A stretch of DNA of 64,000 nucleotides from Agrococcus jejuensis (GCF_007679035.1 NZ_VEFR01000003.1:248001-312000); one strand, 5' to 3'. Positions 1-8,906 are shown, counted from the first letter of the stretch. The notes: generated by a model from the sequence alone, not told the origin. Numbers and translations are program-made.

Positions 1-630
1 GCGCCGCTGCTGGCGCTCGAGATCGGCGGACCGGTGCTCATGGCCGTGATCTCGGCCATCGCGTTCGCGACGATCCTCGCGGTCGTCGCCGGCCTCGCGA
101 TCACGGCGGCGACGTCGTTCGCGCACGACATCTACGCCTCCGTCATCAAGAAGGGGCAGGCCGACCCGAAGCAGGAGGTGAAGGTCGCGCGCCGCACGGT
201 CGTCGTGATCGGCGTCATCGCGATCCTCGGCGGCATCGTCGCGCAGGGCCAGAACGTGGCGTTCCTCGTGGCGCTCGCGTTCGCGGTCGCGGCGTCGGCC
301 AACCTGCCGACGATCCTCTACTCGCTGTTCTGGAAGCGGTTCAACACCACGGGTGCGCTGTGGTCGATGTACGGCGGGCTCGCGAGCTGCATCCTGCTCA
401 TCGTCTTCTCGCCGGCCGTCTCGGGCGGCCCGAAGTCGATGTTCCCCGGGCTCGACTTCGACCTGTTCCCGCTGTCGAACCCCGGCATCGTCTCCATCCC
501 GCTCGCCTTCCTGCTCGGCGTCGTCGGCACGTTCGTGGGCAAGCCGGAGGCCGACCACGACGCGAAGCAGGCCGAGATGGAGGTGCGCTCGTTCACCGGC
601 GCCAACGCGGCGAAGGCGAGCGACCACTGA
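1..630 (+). CDS. ActP-type cation/acetate symporter, C-terminal part
   Basis: This is the last 209 codons of a sodium:solute symporter (SSSF) gene whose start lies before the window; the frame is open from base 1. The visible part has about five hydrophobic membrane segments separated by short loops, and a stretch HDIYASVIKKGQADPKQEV that resembles the intracellular loop of ActP-type acetate/pyruvate symporters. The tail after the last helix is hydrophilic and cytoplasmic, which is typical. Such proteins couple Na+ or H+ to uptake of short monocarboxylates. The exact substrate cannot be read from this fragment. A strong hairpin follows the stop codon. Confidence 0.85.
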   Translation, partial: APLLALEIGGPVLMAVISAIAFATILAVVAGLAITAATSFAHDIYASVIKKGQADPKQEVKVARRTVVVIGVIAILGGIVAQGQNVAFLVALAFAVAASANLPTILYSLFWKRFNTTGALWSMYGGLASCILLIVFSPAVSGGPKSMFPGLDFDLFPLSNPGIVSIPLAFLLGVVGTFVGKPEADHDAKQAEMEVRSFTGANAAKASDH

Positions 631-675
631 GCCGCTGACCGAGGTGGTCGGTCACGATCCGGCCACGAAACCGAT

Positions 676-711
676 GCGACGCGTCCCACGGCTTGCCGTG
701 GGGCGCGTCGC
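676..711 (+). terminator. Hairpin terminator after symporter gene
   Basis: A 17-bp GC-rich stem (GCGACGCGTCCCACGGC against GCCGTGGGGCGCGTCGC, one T-G pair) with a TT loop lies 46 nt after the symporter stop. There is no clear T-tract, as is common in high-GC actinobacteria. It separates the symporter from the maltose operon. Confidence 0.7.
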
Positions 712-774
712 TCGCTTGGATCGGGGCACGCGCGACGACGCGCGGCACGTGCATTCGAGGATGAGGGGCACGCG

Positions 775-2034
775 ATGCGAACCGGCACCACGGGATCCAG
801 GAGGCTGCTGCAGCTCGCAGCGATCGCGGCGACGGGCATGACGCTCGTCGCCTGCTCGGGCGGAGGCGGCGACGCCGACGCCGGCGGCGGCGAGGACGGC
901 GGCACCATCACGGTCTGGATGGACCAGAACCGTGCCGACGCGCTCGGCGACGTCATCGCGTCGTTCGAGGAGGAGTCGGGCACGACCGTCGAGGTCGTCA
1001 TCAAGGAGTTCGGCGACATCGCCGGCGACTTCGTCACGCAGGCGCCCGGCGGCGAGGGCCCCGACGTCGTGATCGCCCCGCACGACGCGCTCGGCAACCT
1101 CGTCTCGAACGGCGTGGTCGCGCCGATCGAGCTCGGGGACGCCTCCGGCGACTTCCAGGACGTGGCGATCGAGGCGATGAGCTACGACGGCTCGGTCTAC
1201 GGCGTGCCGGTGTCGATCGAGAACCTCGCACTCGTGCGCAACACCGCGCTCGCGCCCGAGGCGCCCGCGACGTGGGACGACCTCGTCGCCACGGGCCAGG
1301 CGGCCGTCGCATCCGGCTCGGCGCAGTACCCGCTGCTCGTCGGCCTCGACCCGAACACCGCCGACCCGTACCACCTGTACCCGCTGCAGGCCTCGTACGG
1401 CGGCCCGCTGTTCGCGCTCAACGACGATGGCACCTACGACGGCAGCGACCTGCAGATCGGCAACGAGGGCAACCTGCAGTTCGCCGCGCAGCTGCAGCAG
1501 TGGGGCGCCGACGGCATCCTCAACCTGTCGATCTCGCAGGACATCGCCAAGGAGCAGTTCGCAGCGGGCGCGAGCCCGTACACGATCACGGGCCCGTGGA
1601 GCCTCGCGCAGTTCGACGAGGCCGGCATCGAGTACGCGATCGACCCGATCCCGTCGGCGGGCGGCCAGAGCGCGACGCCGCTCGTCGGCGTGCAGGGCTT
1701 CATGCTCTCGTCGTACAGCGAGAACCCCATCGTGGCGACGCAGTTCATCACCGACTACATGGCCTCCGAGGAGGCGCAGACGGCGATCTACGAGGCGGGC
1801 GACCGCGCACCGGCGCTGACGGCTGCCTTCGAGGCCATGCCGGCGGACTCGCCCACGGCGGCGTTCGGCGAGATCGGCGCCGACGCCGTGCCGATGCCCA
1901 ACGTGCCCGAGATGGCGGCGATCTGGGACCAGTGGGGTGCCACCGAGGCGCAGATCATCGGCGGCCAGGGCGACCCGACGCAGCTGTGGACGTCGATGGC
2001 CGAGGCCATCCAGTCGACGATCGACGCCGGCTGA
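775..2034 (+). CDS. Maltose/maltodextrin ABC transporter substrate-binding lipoprotein
   Basis: This is a 419-residue family-1 extracellular solute-binding protein (MalE type). It starts with a basic n-region, a hydrophobic segment and a lipobox LVAC with the lipidated cysteine at residue 27, followed by a Gly/Asp-rich linker. The mature part begins GGTITVWMDQNR, as expected for a MalE fold, and includes APHDALGNLVSNGVVAPI, a typical sugar-binding-protein hinge region. MalF- and MalG-type permeases follow directly and a GH13 enzyme lies beyond, which supports alpha-glucan uptake. A GAGG element precedes the ATG. No ATPase is in the operon, so a shared MsiK/MalK-type ATPase elsewhere is inferred. 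Confidence 0.9.
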   Translation: MRTGTTGSRRLLQLAAIAATGMTLVACSGGGGDADAGGGEDGGTITVWMDQNRADALGDVIASFEEESGTTVEVVIKEFGDIAGDFVTQAPGGEGPDVVIAPHDALGNLVSNGVVAPIELGDASGDFQDVAIEAMSYDGSVYGVPVSIENLALVRNTALAPEAPATWDDLVATGQAAVASGSAQYPLLVGLDPNTADPYHLYPLQASYGGPLFALNDDGTYDGSDLQIGNEGNLQFAAQLQQWGADGILNLSISQDIAKEQFAAGASPYTITGPWSLAQFDEAGIEYAIDPIPSAGGQSATPLVGVQGFMLSSYSENPIVATQFITDYMASEEAQTAIYEAGDRAPALTAAFEAMPADSPTAAFGEIGADAVPMPNVPEMAAIWDQWGATEAQIIGGQGDPTQLWTSMAEAIQSTIDAG

Positions 2035-2059
2035 CGCCGAGCCCCTGGCGGGCGCGGGT

Positions 2060-2089
2060 CGGGATGCGGTCGCGCACGACCGCATCCCG
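2060..2089 (+). terminator. Intra-operon hairpin between malE-like and malF-like genes
   Basis: A perfect 13-bp stem (CGGGATGCGGTCG with its complement) closed by the tetraloop CGCA sits between the binding-protein and MalF-type genes. Hairpins here are commonly partial terminators or 3-prime stabilisers that give more binding protein than permease; that role is inferred from position. Confidence 0.6.
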
Positions 2090-2132
2090 GCTCCCGCGTC
2101 CGCACCGCTGACGACCGATGCGAAGGAGCACG

Positions 2133-3713
2133 GTGGCTGCACCCGACACGACGGGCCTGAGGAGGCCGCGACGCCTGAGCGGCTCGCTCGGCCTGCTCGC
2201 GAAGATCGCGCTGCTCGCGGTCGTCGACGCGATCGCCGTCTTCGCGATCATGCTGCTCGCAGCGCAGGGGAGCTGGATCGTCGTCGCCGTCGTCGCGCTC
2301 GTCACGGTCGTCGTGAACGCCGTCTACCTCGTGCCCGGCCGGTTCCTGCCCGCGAAGTACCTCACGCCGGGTCTCGTGCTGCTGGGCATCTTCCAGGTCT
2401 TCGTCGTGCTGTTCTCCTGCTACATCGCCTTCACGAACTACGGCTTCGGGCACAACTCGACGAAGGACGACGCGATCTCGCAGCTCATCCAGCAGTCCAC
2501 GTCGCGCGTCGAGGACTCGCCCGCGTACCGCGTGACGGTGGTCGAGAACCTGTCGGGGCTCGGGCTGCTCGTCACCGACCCCGACGGCGACGTCTCGGTC
2601 GGATCGGCCGAGCAGCCGCTGCAGCGGCTCGACGAGGGCCAGGTCGAGACGGAGGCGGGCGTCGCGGTCGCCGCGGACGGCTGGACGACGCTCACGACGG
2701 GGCAGATCGTGCAGCGCCAGTCCGACATCGCGAGCCTGCAGGTGCCGTTCTCCGACGATCTCGACGACGGCTTCCTCGTCACCGCCGACGCGCGCAACGC
2801 GTACGTGTTCGTGTCGAACCTCTCGTACGACGAGGCGACCGACACGCTCACCGACACCGACACGGGCGTCGTCTACGTCGACGGCGGCGAGGGTGCGTTC
2901 GTGTCGCCCGACGGCGAGGAGCTGCGACCCGGCTGGCAGGTGCTCGTCGGCTTCGAGAACTTCGCCTACCCGTTCCAGAGCCAGGCGTTCGGGCAGGCGC
3001 TCATCGGCGTCACCATCTGGACGTTCGCCTTCGCGGCGATCTCCGTCGGCCTGTCGTTCCTGCTGGGGCTCGCGCTCGCGGTCACGCTCAACGACCCGCG
3101 CCTGCGCGGCCGCAACGTGTACCGGGTGCTCGCGATCCTGCCGTACGCGTTCCCGTCGTTCCTGTCGGCGCTCGTGTGGCTCGGCCTGCTCAACACCGAG
3201 TTCGGGTTCGTGAACCAGGTGCTGCTCGGCGGCGCCGCCGTGCCCTGGCTCTCGGATCCGATCATCGCCAAGATCAGCGTCATCCTCGTGAACGTCTGGC
3301 TCGGCTTCCCGTACATGTTCCTGGTCTGCACCGGCGCGCTGCAGTCGATCCCCGAGGAGGTGACGGAGGCCGCGACGGTCGACGGCGCGAGGGGATGGGC
3401 GATCTTCCGGCTCATCAAGCTGCCGCTGCTGCTCGTGTCGATCGCGCCGCTGCTCATCTCGTCGTTCGCGTTCAACTTCAACAACTTCAACATCATCTAC
3501 ATGCTCACGCGCGGCGGTCCGCGCATCGGCGGCATCGACGAGAACGTCGGACACACCGACCTGCTCATCACGCTCGTCTACAAGGTCGCGTTCGCGGGGC
3601 AGGGGGCCGACTACGGCCTCGCCTCGGCGCTCGCGATCATCATCTTCGTCATCGTCGCCGTGATCTCCGCGATCTCGTTCCGGCAGACGAAGGCGCTCGA
3701 GGACCTCAACTAG
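2133..3713 (+). CDS. MalF-type maltose/maltodextrin ABC permease
   Basis: This permease is about 526 residues, close in size to enteric MalF. It has N-terminal helices, a long extracytoplasmic region of roughly 150 residues after the third helix, and then a C-terminal binding-protein-dependent permease domain. The EAA loop EEVTEAATVDGARGWAIFRL contacts the ATPase. I chose the GTG at 2133 because AAGGAG lies 4 nt upstream; an in-frame ATG at 2118 has no ribosome binding site. The product pairs with the following MalG-type gene to form the membrane channel for the upstream lipoprotein. Confidence 0.88.
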   Translation: MAAPDTTGLRRPRRLSGSLGLLAKIALLAVVDAIAVFAIMLLAAQGSWIVVAVVALVTVVVNAVYLVPGRFLPAKYLTPGLVLLGIFQVFVVLFSCYIAFTNYGFGHNSTKDDAISQLIQQSTSRVEDSPAYRVTVVENLSGLGLLVTDPDGDVSVGSAEQPLQRLDEGQVETEAGVAVAADGWTTLTTGQIVQRQSDIASLQVPFSDDLDDGFLVTADARNAYVFVSNLSYDEATDTLTDTDTGVVYVDGGEGAFVSPDGEELRPGWQVLVGFENFAYPFQSQAFGQALIGVTIWTFAFAAISVGLSFLLGLALAVTLNDPRLRGRNVYRVLAILPYAFPSFLSALVWLGLLNTEFGFVNQVLLGGAAVPWLSDPIIAKISVILVNVWLGFPYMFLVCTGALQSIPEEVTEAATVDGARGWAIFRLIKLPLLLVSIAPLLISSFAFNFNNFNIIYMLTRGGPRIGGIDENVGHTDLLITLVYKVAFAGQGADYGLASALAIIIFVIVAVISAISFRQTKALEDLN

Positions 3714-3728
3714 GGACGGCCAGCACCC

Positions 3729-4673
3729 ATGAGCACCACGCCTCCCATCCCCACCGACGCGCCGGCGCAGCAGCGCGCGTCCGACGCCGAGCGCATCGCC
3801 CGCCTCCGACAGCCGCGCATGAGGCCGGGCCGGTGGATCGCCGAGATCGGCTGGCGTCACGTCGTCGGCCTCGCCGTGGTCGTCTTCGCCACGTTCCCGC
3901 TCGTGTACGTGCTGTCGGCATCCCTCAACCCCACGGGCACGCTCACCGGGTCGAACGTGCTGTTCCGCGAGATCAGCGTCGAGAACTACGTCGAGCTGCT
4001 CTCGGACACGCGCCGCCCGTACGCGCGCTGGTTCGTGAACACGATGGTCGTCGGGGTCGTCACGAGCCTCGCGACGGTGTTCCTCGGCGCGCTCGCGGCG
4101 TACGCGTTCTCGCGGATGCGGTTCACGGGCCGTCGCGTGGGCCTGCTGAGCCTGCTGCTCGTGCAGATGTTCCCGCAGCTGCTCGCGGTCGTCGCGATCT
4201 ACCTGCTCATGCAGGGCCTGGGCGACGTCTTCCCGATCCTCGGCCTCGACTCGCTCGCCGGCCTCATCCTCGTGTACCTGGGCGGCGCCCTCGGCGTGAA
4301 CACGTACCTCATGTACGGGTTCTTCAACACGGTGCCCGCGTCGATCGACGAGGCGGCGAAGATCGACGGCGCCGGACATGCGCGCATCTTCTTCACGATC
4401 ATCCTGCGGCTCGTCGCACCGATCCTCGCCGTCATCGGCCTGCTGTCGTTCATCGGCACGACGAGCGAGTTCGTCATCTCGTCGGCGCTGCTCACGAGCC
4501 CCGACAACCTCACGCTCGCCATCGGCCTGTTCCGGTACGTGTCCGAGGAGACGAGCACGAACTACCCGGTCTTCGCCGCCGGCGCCGTGCTCGCCGCGAT
4601 CCCGGTCGTGGCCCTCTTCCTCTACCTGCAGCGGTACATCGTCGCCGGACTGACGGCGGGGTCGGTGAAGTAG
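3729..4673 (+). CDS. MalG-type maltose/maltodextrin ABC permease
   Basis: This is a 314-residue inner-membrane permease with six predicted helices and the EAA motif SIDEAAKIDGAGHARIFFTI, typical of carbohydrate-uptake-1 permeases. The N-terminus is cytoplasmic and charged. It follows the MalF-type gene by 15 nt, so the two are co-transcribed. The sequence TNYPVFAAGAVLAAIPVVAL before the last helix is characteristic of MalG C-termini. No MalK gene follows; instead the 120-bp repeat array begins within a few bases of the stop codon. Confidence 0.88.
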   Translation: MSTTPPIPTDAPAQQRASDAERIARLRQPRMRPGRWIAEIGWRHVVGLAVVVFATFPLVYVLSASLNPTGTLTGSNVLFREISVENYVELLSDTRRPYARWFVNTMVVGVVTSLATVFLGALAAYAFSRMRFTGRRVGLLSLLLVQMFPQLLAVVAIYLLMQGLGDVFPILGLDSLAGLILVYLGGALGVNTYLMYGFFNTVPASIDEAAKIDGAGHARIFFTIILRLVAPILAVIGLLSFIGTTSEFVISSALLTSPDNLTLAIGLFRYVSEETSTNYPVFAAGAVLAAIPVVALFLYLQRYIVAGLTAGSVK

Positions 4674-4675
4674 GG

Positions 4676-5290
4676 ACGCGACGCGTTCCGCGCCGTCGGC
4701 GTCCGCGGCGCATCCCGGCGTTCCGGTGCCCGCCGTCCTCCACTGTCTCGCGGTGCGCCGTGCCGGGCTGCGAAGGCGTTGCGCGGTCCGCCGACACGCG
4801 ACGCGTTCCGCTTCCTCGCCGTCCACGCCGCATCCCGGCGTTCGGGTGCCCGCCGTCCTCCACCGTCGTGCGGTGCGCCGTGCTGGGCTGCGAGGGCGCC
4901 TCGCGGTCCGCCGACACGCGACGCGTTCCGCGCCGTCGGCGTCCGCGGCGCATCCCGGCGTTCCGGTGCCCGCCGTCCTCCACCGTCGTGCGGTGCGCCG
5001 TGCTGGGCTGCGAGGACGCCGTGCGGTCCGCCGACACGCGACGCGTTCCGCTTCCTCGCCGTCCACGCCGCATCCCGGCGTTCGGGTGCCCGCCGTCCTC
5101 CGCCGTACCGCGGTGCGCCGTGCCGGGCTGCGAGGGCGCCTCGCGGTCCGCCGACGCGCGACGCGTTCTGCGCCGTCGGCGTCCGCGGCGCATCTCGGCG
5201 TTCCGGTGCCCGCCGTCCTCCGCCGTACCGCGGTGCGCCGTGCTGGTCTGCGAGGGCGCCGTGCGGTCCGCCGACACGCGACGCGTGCAG
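4676..5290 (+). repeat. Tandem array of five 120-bp units with alternating A/B types
   Basis: Five head-to-tail copies of an exactly 120-bp unit start at about 4681, 4801, 4921, 5041 and 5161, with a sixth breaking off after ACGCGT at 5281. Each unit opens with ACGCGT. Copies 1, 3 and 5 have the opening CGCGCCGTCGGCGTCCGCGG, while copies 2 and 4 have CGCTTCCTCGCCGTCCACGC, so the array has a 240-bp higher-order period. The length is a multiple of three, so several frames stay open, one of them joined to the downstream GH13 frame. I see no spacer structure of the CRISPR kind. The function is unknown. Confidence 0.92.
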
Positions 5291-5423
5291 CTCGCAGGCG
5301 AGGCCTCTTCCCGAGTGCGTCCCCGCTTCCAAGACCGCTCCTCGAGGTGCGAGCGAAGCGAGCCTCGAGAGGTCCCTCCCGAAGACCTCAGCGGCACCCC
5401 ACCGATCGCCTACCGTTGATCGC

Positions 5424-7427
5424 ATGCTCGCGCCCCACCACGACGGCTCGCCGCTGCACGTCTCGACCCAGCATCCGCAGCTCGGGGACGCCGTGCGGCT
5501 GCGGCTGCGCATCCCGGTCACGCACGAGGAGCCGCTCGAGGTGCTCGTGCGCTCGAACCCCGACCGCGAGCCGTTCTTCAACAAGGCGGTGCACGTCGGC
5601 CGCGTCGACGGCTGGGACTGGTGGGAGGCCGAGGTGCTCGTCGCCAACCCGCTGCACCGCTACCGCTGGCTCGTGCACTACGCGTCGGGCCTCACCGAGT
5701 GGCTGAACCAGGAGGGCGTGCATCGCATCGAGACGCGCGACGACAGCGACTTCGCGCTCGTCGCGCACCCGGCGCCGCCCGCGTGGGCGGGCGACGGCAT
5801 CCTGTACCAGGTGTTCCCCGACCGGTTCGGTCGGTCGGCGGATGCGGACGCTCGCCCCGTGCCCGACTGGGCGGTGCCGGCCGCGTGGGGCGACCCTGTG
5901 GTGCCGTACGGCCCCGAGGTGTCGACGCAGTGGTTCGGCGGCGACCTCGCGGGCGTCGAGGAGCATCTCGACCACATCGTCGACCTGGGCGCGACGATCC
6001 TGTACCTGACGCCCGTCTTCCCCGCGCGCTCGAACCACCGGTACGACGCGTCGACGTTCGATCACGTCGACCCTCTGCTCGGCGGCGATGAGGCGCTCGT
6101 CTCGCTCGTGCGCGCCGCGCACGCGCGCGGCCTCAAGGTCATCGGCGACCTCACGTCGAACCACTCGGGCGACGCCCACGAGTGGTTCCGCGCCGCGCAT
6201 CGCACGCCCGAGGCGCCCGAGAGCGACTTCTACTACTTCCTCGACGACGCGAACGAGACGTACGCGTCGTGGCTGGGGCACGCATCCCTGCCGAAGTTCG
6301 ACTGGTCGAGCCGCGAGCTGCGACGCCGCTTCATCGAGGGGCCTGACTCGGTCGTCGCCCGCTACCTGCAGGAGCCGTTCGGCCTCGACGGGTGGCGCAT
6401 CGACGTCGCGAACATGACCGGCCGTCTCGGCGCCGCCGACCACAACGCCGAGGTGCGCCGCACCATCCGCCAGACGATGGTCGACGTCGACCCCGACACG
6501 CTGCTGCTCGGCGAGTCGACGAACGACGCGACCGACGACTTCCAGGGCGACGCGTGGCACGGGGCCATGACGTACGCGGCCTTCACGCGCCCCGTGTGGG
6601 GCTGGCTGTCGGTGCCCGGATCGGCGGCGTTCGGCGGCCTCGGCATGGCGCGCTCGGTCATCCCCTCGTACACGGGCACCGACGTGCACGCGCAGCACGT
6701 GCGCTTCACCGCCGGCATCCCGTGGCGCACGCGCCTCCACACCATGCAGGCGCTCGACACCCACGACACCCCGCGCTTCGCGACGAACGCGCTGCCGGGC
6801 GCGCACCCCGTGGCGCTGGGCATGTCGGTGACGCTGCCCGGCATCCCCGTCGTGTGGGCGGGCGACGAGCTGGGGCTCACGGGCACGAACGGCGAGGAGT
6901 CGCGCACGCCGATGCCGTGGGGATCGCTCGACGAGCACGCATCCGACCTCGAGCGATACCGAGCGCTGCTGGGCCTGCGTCGCGACCACGTGGCGCTGCG
7001 CTCGGGTGGCATGCGCTGGCTGCACGTCGCCGACGAGGTGCTCGTGTACGTGCGCGAGGCCGAGCAGGGCTCGGTGCTCGCGGTCGCGTCGCGCGGCTTC
7101 TTCGACGTCGTGCTCGACGAGGGCTCGCTGCATCTGCACGGCGCCGACCCGCAGCTGCTGTGGGGCGAGGGCCGGGCGGATGCGTTCGGTCGCGGCGGCG
7201 TGCGCCTGACGGGCTCGGGTCCGTCGTTCTCGGCGTGGTCGCTGCCCGGCGTGCCCGTGCCCGTGCCGTCGACCGATGCGATCGCCGCCGAGGACGCCGC
7301 GCTGCTCGAGAACGCCGCCCAGGATGCCGCCCTCGTCGCCGGCGTGCAGGGCGCCGAGTCGACCGAGACGGCGGCGTGGGGTCACGAGCTGCCGCCCGAG
7401 CCGGGCGCCGGCCAGCCGCAGTCCTGA
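5424..7427 (+). CDS. GH13 maltodextrin glucosidase / neopullulanase-type enzyme
   Basis: This 667-residue enzyme has an N-terminal beta-sandwich of the cyclomaltodextrinase/neopullulanase type (about residues 1-115) and a GH13 TIM barrel. The four conserved regions are present: DLTSNH starting at D242, GWRIDVAN with nucleophile D327, LLGES with acid/base E364, and LDTHDTPR with D448. It should hydrolyse short maltodextrins, probably in the cytoplasm because no signal peptide is seen. The frame is open upstream through the repeat array, but the ATG at 5424 starts the recognisable N-terminal domain. The last 60 or so residues are acidic and low in complexity. It is the metabolic partner of the upstream uptake genes. 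Confidence 0.88.
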   Translation: MLAPHHDGSPLHVSTQHPQLGDAVRLRLRIPVTHEEPLEVLVRSNPDREPFFNKAVHVGRVDGWDWWEAEVLVANPLHRYRWLVHYASGLTEWLNQEGVHRIETRDDSDFALVAHPAPPAWAGDGILYQVFPDRFGRSADADARPVPDWAVPAAWGDPVVPYGPEVSTQWFGGDLAGVEEHLDHIVDLGATILYLTPVFPARSNHRYDASTFDHVDPLLGGDEALVSLVRAAHARGLKVIGDLTSNHSGDAHEWFRAAHRTPEAPESDFYYFLDDANETYASWLGHASLPKFDWSSRELRRRFIEGPDSVVARYLQEPFGLDGWRIDVANMTGRLGAADHNAEVRRTIRQTMVDVDPDTLLLGESTNDATDDFQGDAWHGAMTYAAFTRPVWGWLSVPGSAAFGGLGMARSVIPSYTGTDVHAQHVRFTAGIPWRTRLHTMQALDTHDTPRFATNALPGAHPVALGMSVTLPGIPVVWAGDELGLTGTNGEESRTPMPWGSLDEHASDLERYRALLGLRRDHVALRSGGMRWLHVADEVLVYVREAEQGSVLAVASRGFFDVVLDEGSLHLHGADPQLLWGEGRADAFGRGGVRLTGSGPSFSAWSLPGVPVPVPSTDAIAAEDAALLENAAQDAALVAGVQGAESTETAAWGHELPPEPGAGQPQS

Positions 7428-7469
7428 CGCGCCGGCGACCGCCCGGTCGATCGGCCGCCCTCTCCGTCG

Positions 7470-7690
7470 ATTGGCCACTTCCTGCGATCGATTGGCCACT
7501 TCTTGCGGTGATTGGCCACCTTCTGCGATCGATTGGCCACTTCTTGCGGTCATTGGCCACGATCTGCGGTGGCGCGCCGCTCATTGGTCCACAACTGGAC
7601 CAATCGATGCCCGCCCAGGCGTCACCGAGGATCGATTGGCCACGATCTGCGGTGGCGCGCCGCTCATTGGTCCACAAGTGGACCAATCGA
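7470..7690 (+). repeat. Phased ATTGGCCAC box array with two ATTGGTCCA/TGGACCAAT palindromes
   Basis: This convergent intergenic region holds ATTGGCCAC at 7470, 7491, 7511, 7532 and 7552, a spacing of 20-21 bp or two helical turns, with TTC(C/T)TGCG between boxes. A sixth box is at 7635. Two palindromes with arms ATTGGTCCA and TGGACCAAT around a 4-nt centre lie at 7583-7604 and 7666-7687. Segment 7552-7607 recurs almost perfectly at 7635-7690, 83 bp away. The same two motifs recur at 34116-34215 in the opposite orientation. They could be protein-binding sites, a dispersed repeat or an unusual terminator region. Confidence 0.85.
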
Positions 7691-7717
7691 CGCCCGACGA
7701 GGCTGGGCGACCGGGCC

Positions 7718-8716
7718 TCAGCGCGCCCGCATGCCCGCCCACACGTCGGCGAGGGCACCGCGCAGCGTCGGATGCCGGAACACGTAGCCGGTCTCCGTCA
7801 GCACGCCCGGCAGCACCCACCGCGACTTCAGCACGAGCTCGCTCTCGGTCTGCAGCACCGCCATCGCCGGCTCGAGCATGAAGCGCCACGCGGGCATCCC
7901 GATCGGCATCCCGACGGTCTGGCGCAGCAGGCGCATGAGCTCGGCGTTCGTCACGGGGTCGGGCGCGGCCATGTTCACGGGGCCGTCGATCTCGGGATGC
8001 GCCTCGACGTGCGCGATGGCCCCGACGACGTCGTCGACGTGGATCCACGAGAACCGCTGCCGCCCTCCCGTGCCGCGACCGGCCGACGGAGCCTTCGCTG
8101 CCGGGTCGTCCTTCGAGACCCCGATGCCGCGGTAGCGCGTGTGCGGGATCCACGGCCCGTCGAACTGCGTGCCGCCGATGCCGAGCCGCGCGAGCCGGAA
8201 CAGCATCTGCGACGCCGGCCCCTCGGCCCCGAGCGCGATCGTGATGCGCATGGGCACACGCCGCGTCGCGGGCAGGTCCTCCTCGGCGAGCGCCGCCTCC
8301 CATGCACGCGCCACGTCCTCCGAGAACCCCTTCTCGCCCGCGGGGTCGGCCTCGGTGTGCGGGCGGTCGGTCGTGTGCGAGTAGGTGGTGGCGGTGGATG
8401 CGTTCATCCACAGCGGCGGGGGAGCGGTGGCGGATGCGATCGCGGCGCCGAGCTCGCGGGTCGTGTCGACGCGGGAGTCGAGGATCTCGGCGCGGTTCGC
8501 GTCGGTGTAGCGGCAGTTCACCGAGCGGCCCGCGAGGTTCACGACGAGCGAGGCGCCGTCGACGAGCCTCGCGACGCCCGACCGGTCGCCCCAGCGTGCG
8601 TCGGCCGACGATCCGCGTCCGATGGTCGCGACCTCGCGCCCCTCCGACGCCATGCGGGCCGCGATGGCCTGGCCGATGAATCCGGATCCTCCAGCGAGCA
8701 CGACGCGTCCTGACAT
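7718..8716 (-). CDS. TIGR01777-family NAD(P)-dependent epimerase
   Basis: This is a 332-residue Rossmann-fold protein of the extended-SDR family related to YfcH. The N-terminal nucleotide-binding motif is GGSGFIGQAIA, and NLAGRSVNCRYTDANR is the family hallmark after the cofactor domain. The C-terminal portion carries the DUF1731-like segment ending in FRHPTLRGALADVWAGM. The substrate of this family is not established; a sugar-nucleotide or cell-envelope role is usually assumed. It is convergent with the GH13 gene, with the box array between them. A purine-rich GTGGAGG lies very close to the ATG. Confidence 0.85.
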   Translation of the reverse strand: MSGRVVLAGGSGFIGQAIAARMASEGREVATIGRGSSADARWGDRSGVARLVDGASLVVNLAGRSVNCRYTDANRAEILDSRVDTTRELGAAIASATAPPPLWMNASTATTYSHTTDRPHTEADPAGEKGFSEDVARAWEAALAEEDLPATRRVPMRITIALGAEGPASQMLFRLARLGIGGTQFDGPWIPHTRYRGIGVSKDDPAAKAPSAGRGTGGRQRFSWIHVDDVVGAIAHVEAHPEIDGPVNMAAPDPVTNAELMRLLRQTVGMPIGMPAWRFMLEPAMAVLQTESELVLKSRWVLPGVLTETGYVFRHPTLRGALADVWAGMRAR

Positions 8717-8765
8717 GCCTCCACTCTGTCGTGCGCGACGGCACGCCGGGAGCCCCTCGCCGACG

Positions 8766-8795
8766 TGACGCGAGCCCCCTGCCCGGTGCTATGAT
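8766..8795 (+). promoter_or_regulatory. Probable promoter of the tRNA-Thr/tRNA-Met pair
   Basis: A -10-like TATGAT at 8790-8795 is preceded, at an 18-bp spacing, by TGACGC. The first base of the tRNA is about 40 nt downstream. The -10 match is good and the -35 match is only partial. Confidence 0.45.
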
Positions 8796-8834
8796 CGTCC
8801 GGTTGCCTGCGGCGCTCTCGCGCGGCTCGGCTTC

Positions 8835-8906
<72 letters not shown>

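Noticed and set aside
1788-5066. Very long open frame on the minus strand across the maltose transporter genes
   Set aside because: It is Arg/Asp-rich low-complexity sequence opposite well-supported genes. High GC content removes stop codons; no domain or ribosome binding site supports it. The same applies to long minus-strand frames at 5388-7553, 31815-34058, 46139-48886 and 55459-59676.
4676-5290. CRISPR array
   Set aside because: Units are 120 bp, head to tail, without unique spacers, and no cas genes are present.
4779-5423. N-terminal extension of the GH13 enzyme through the repeat array
   Set aside because: The frame is open, but the extension is repetitive Arg/Pro/Cys-rich sequence without family precedent, and the ATG at 5424 begins the known N-terminal domain. 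Not fully excluded, hence noted in the findings.
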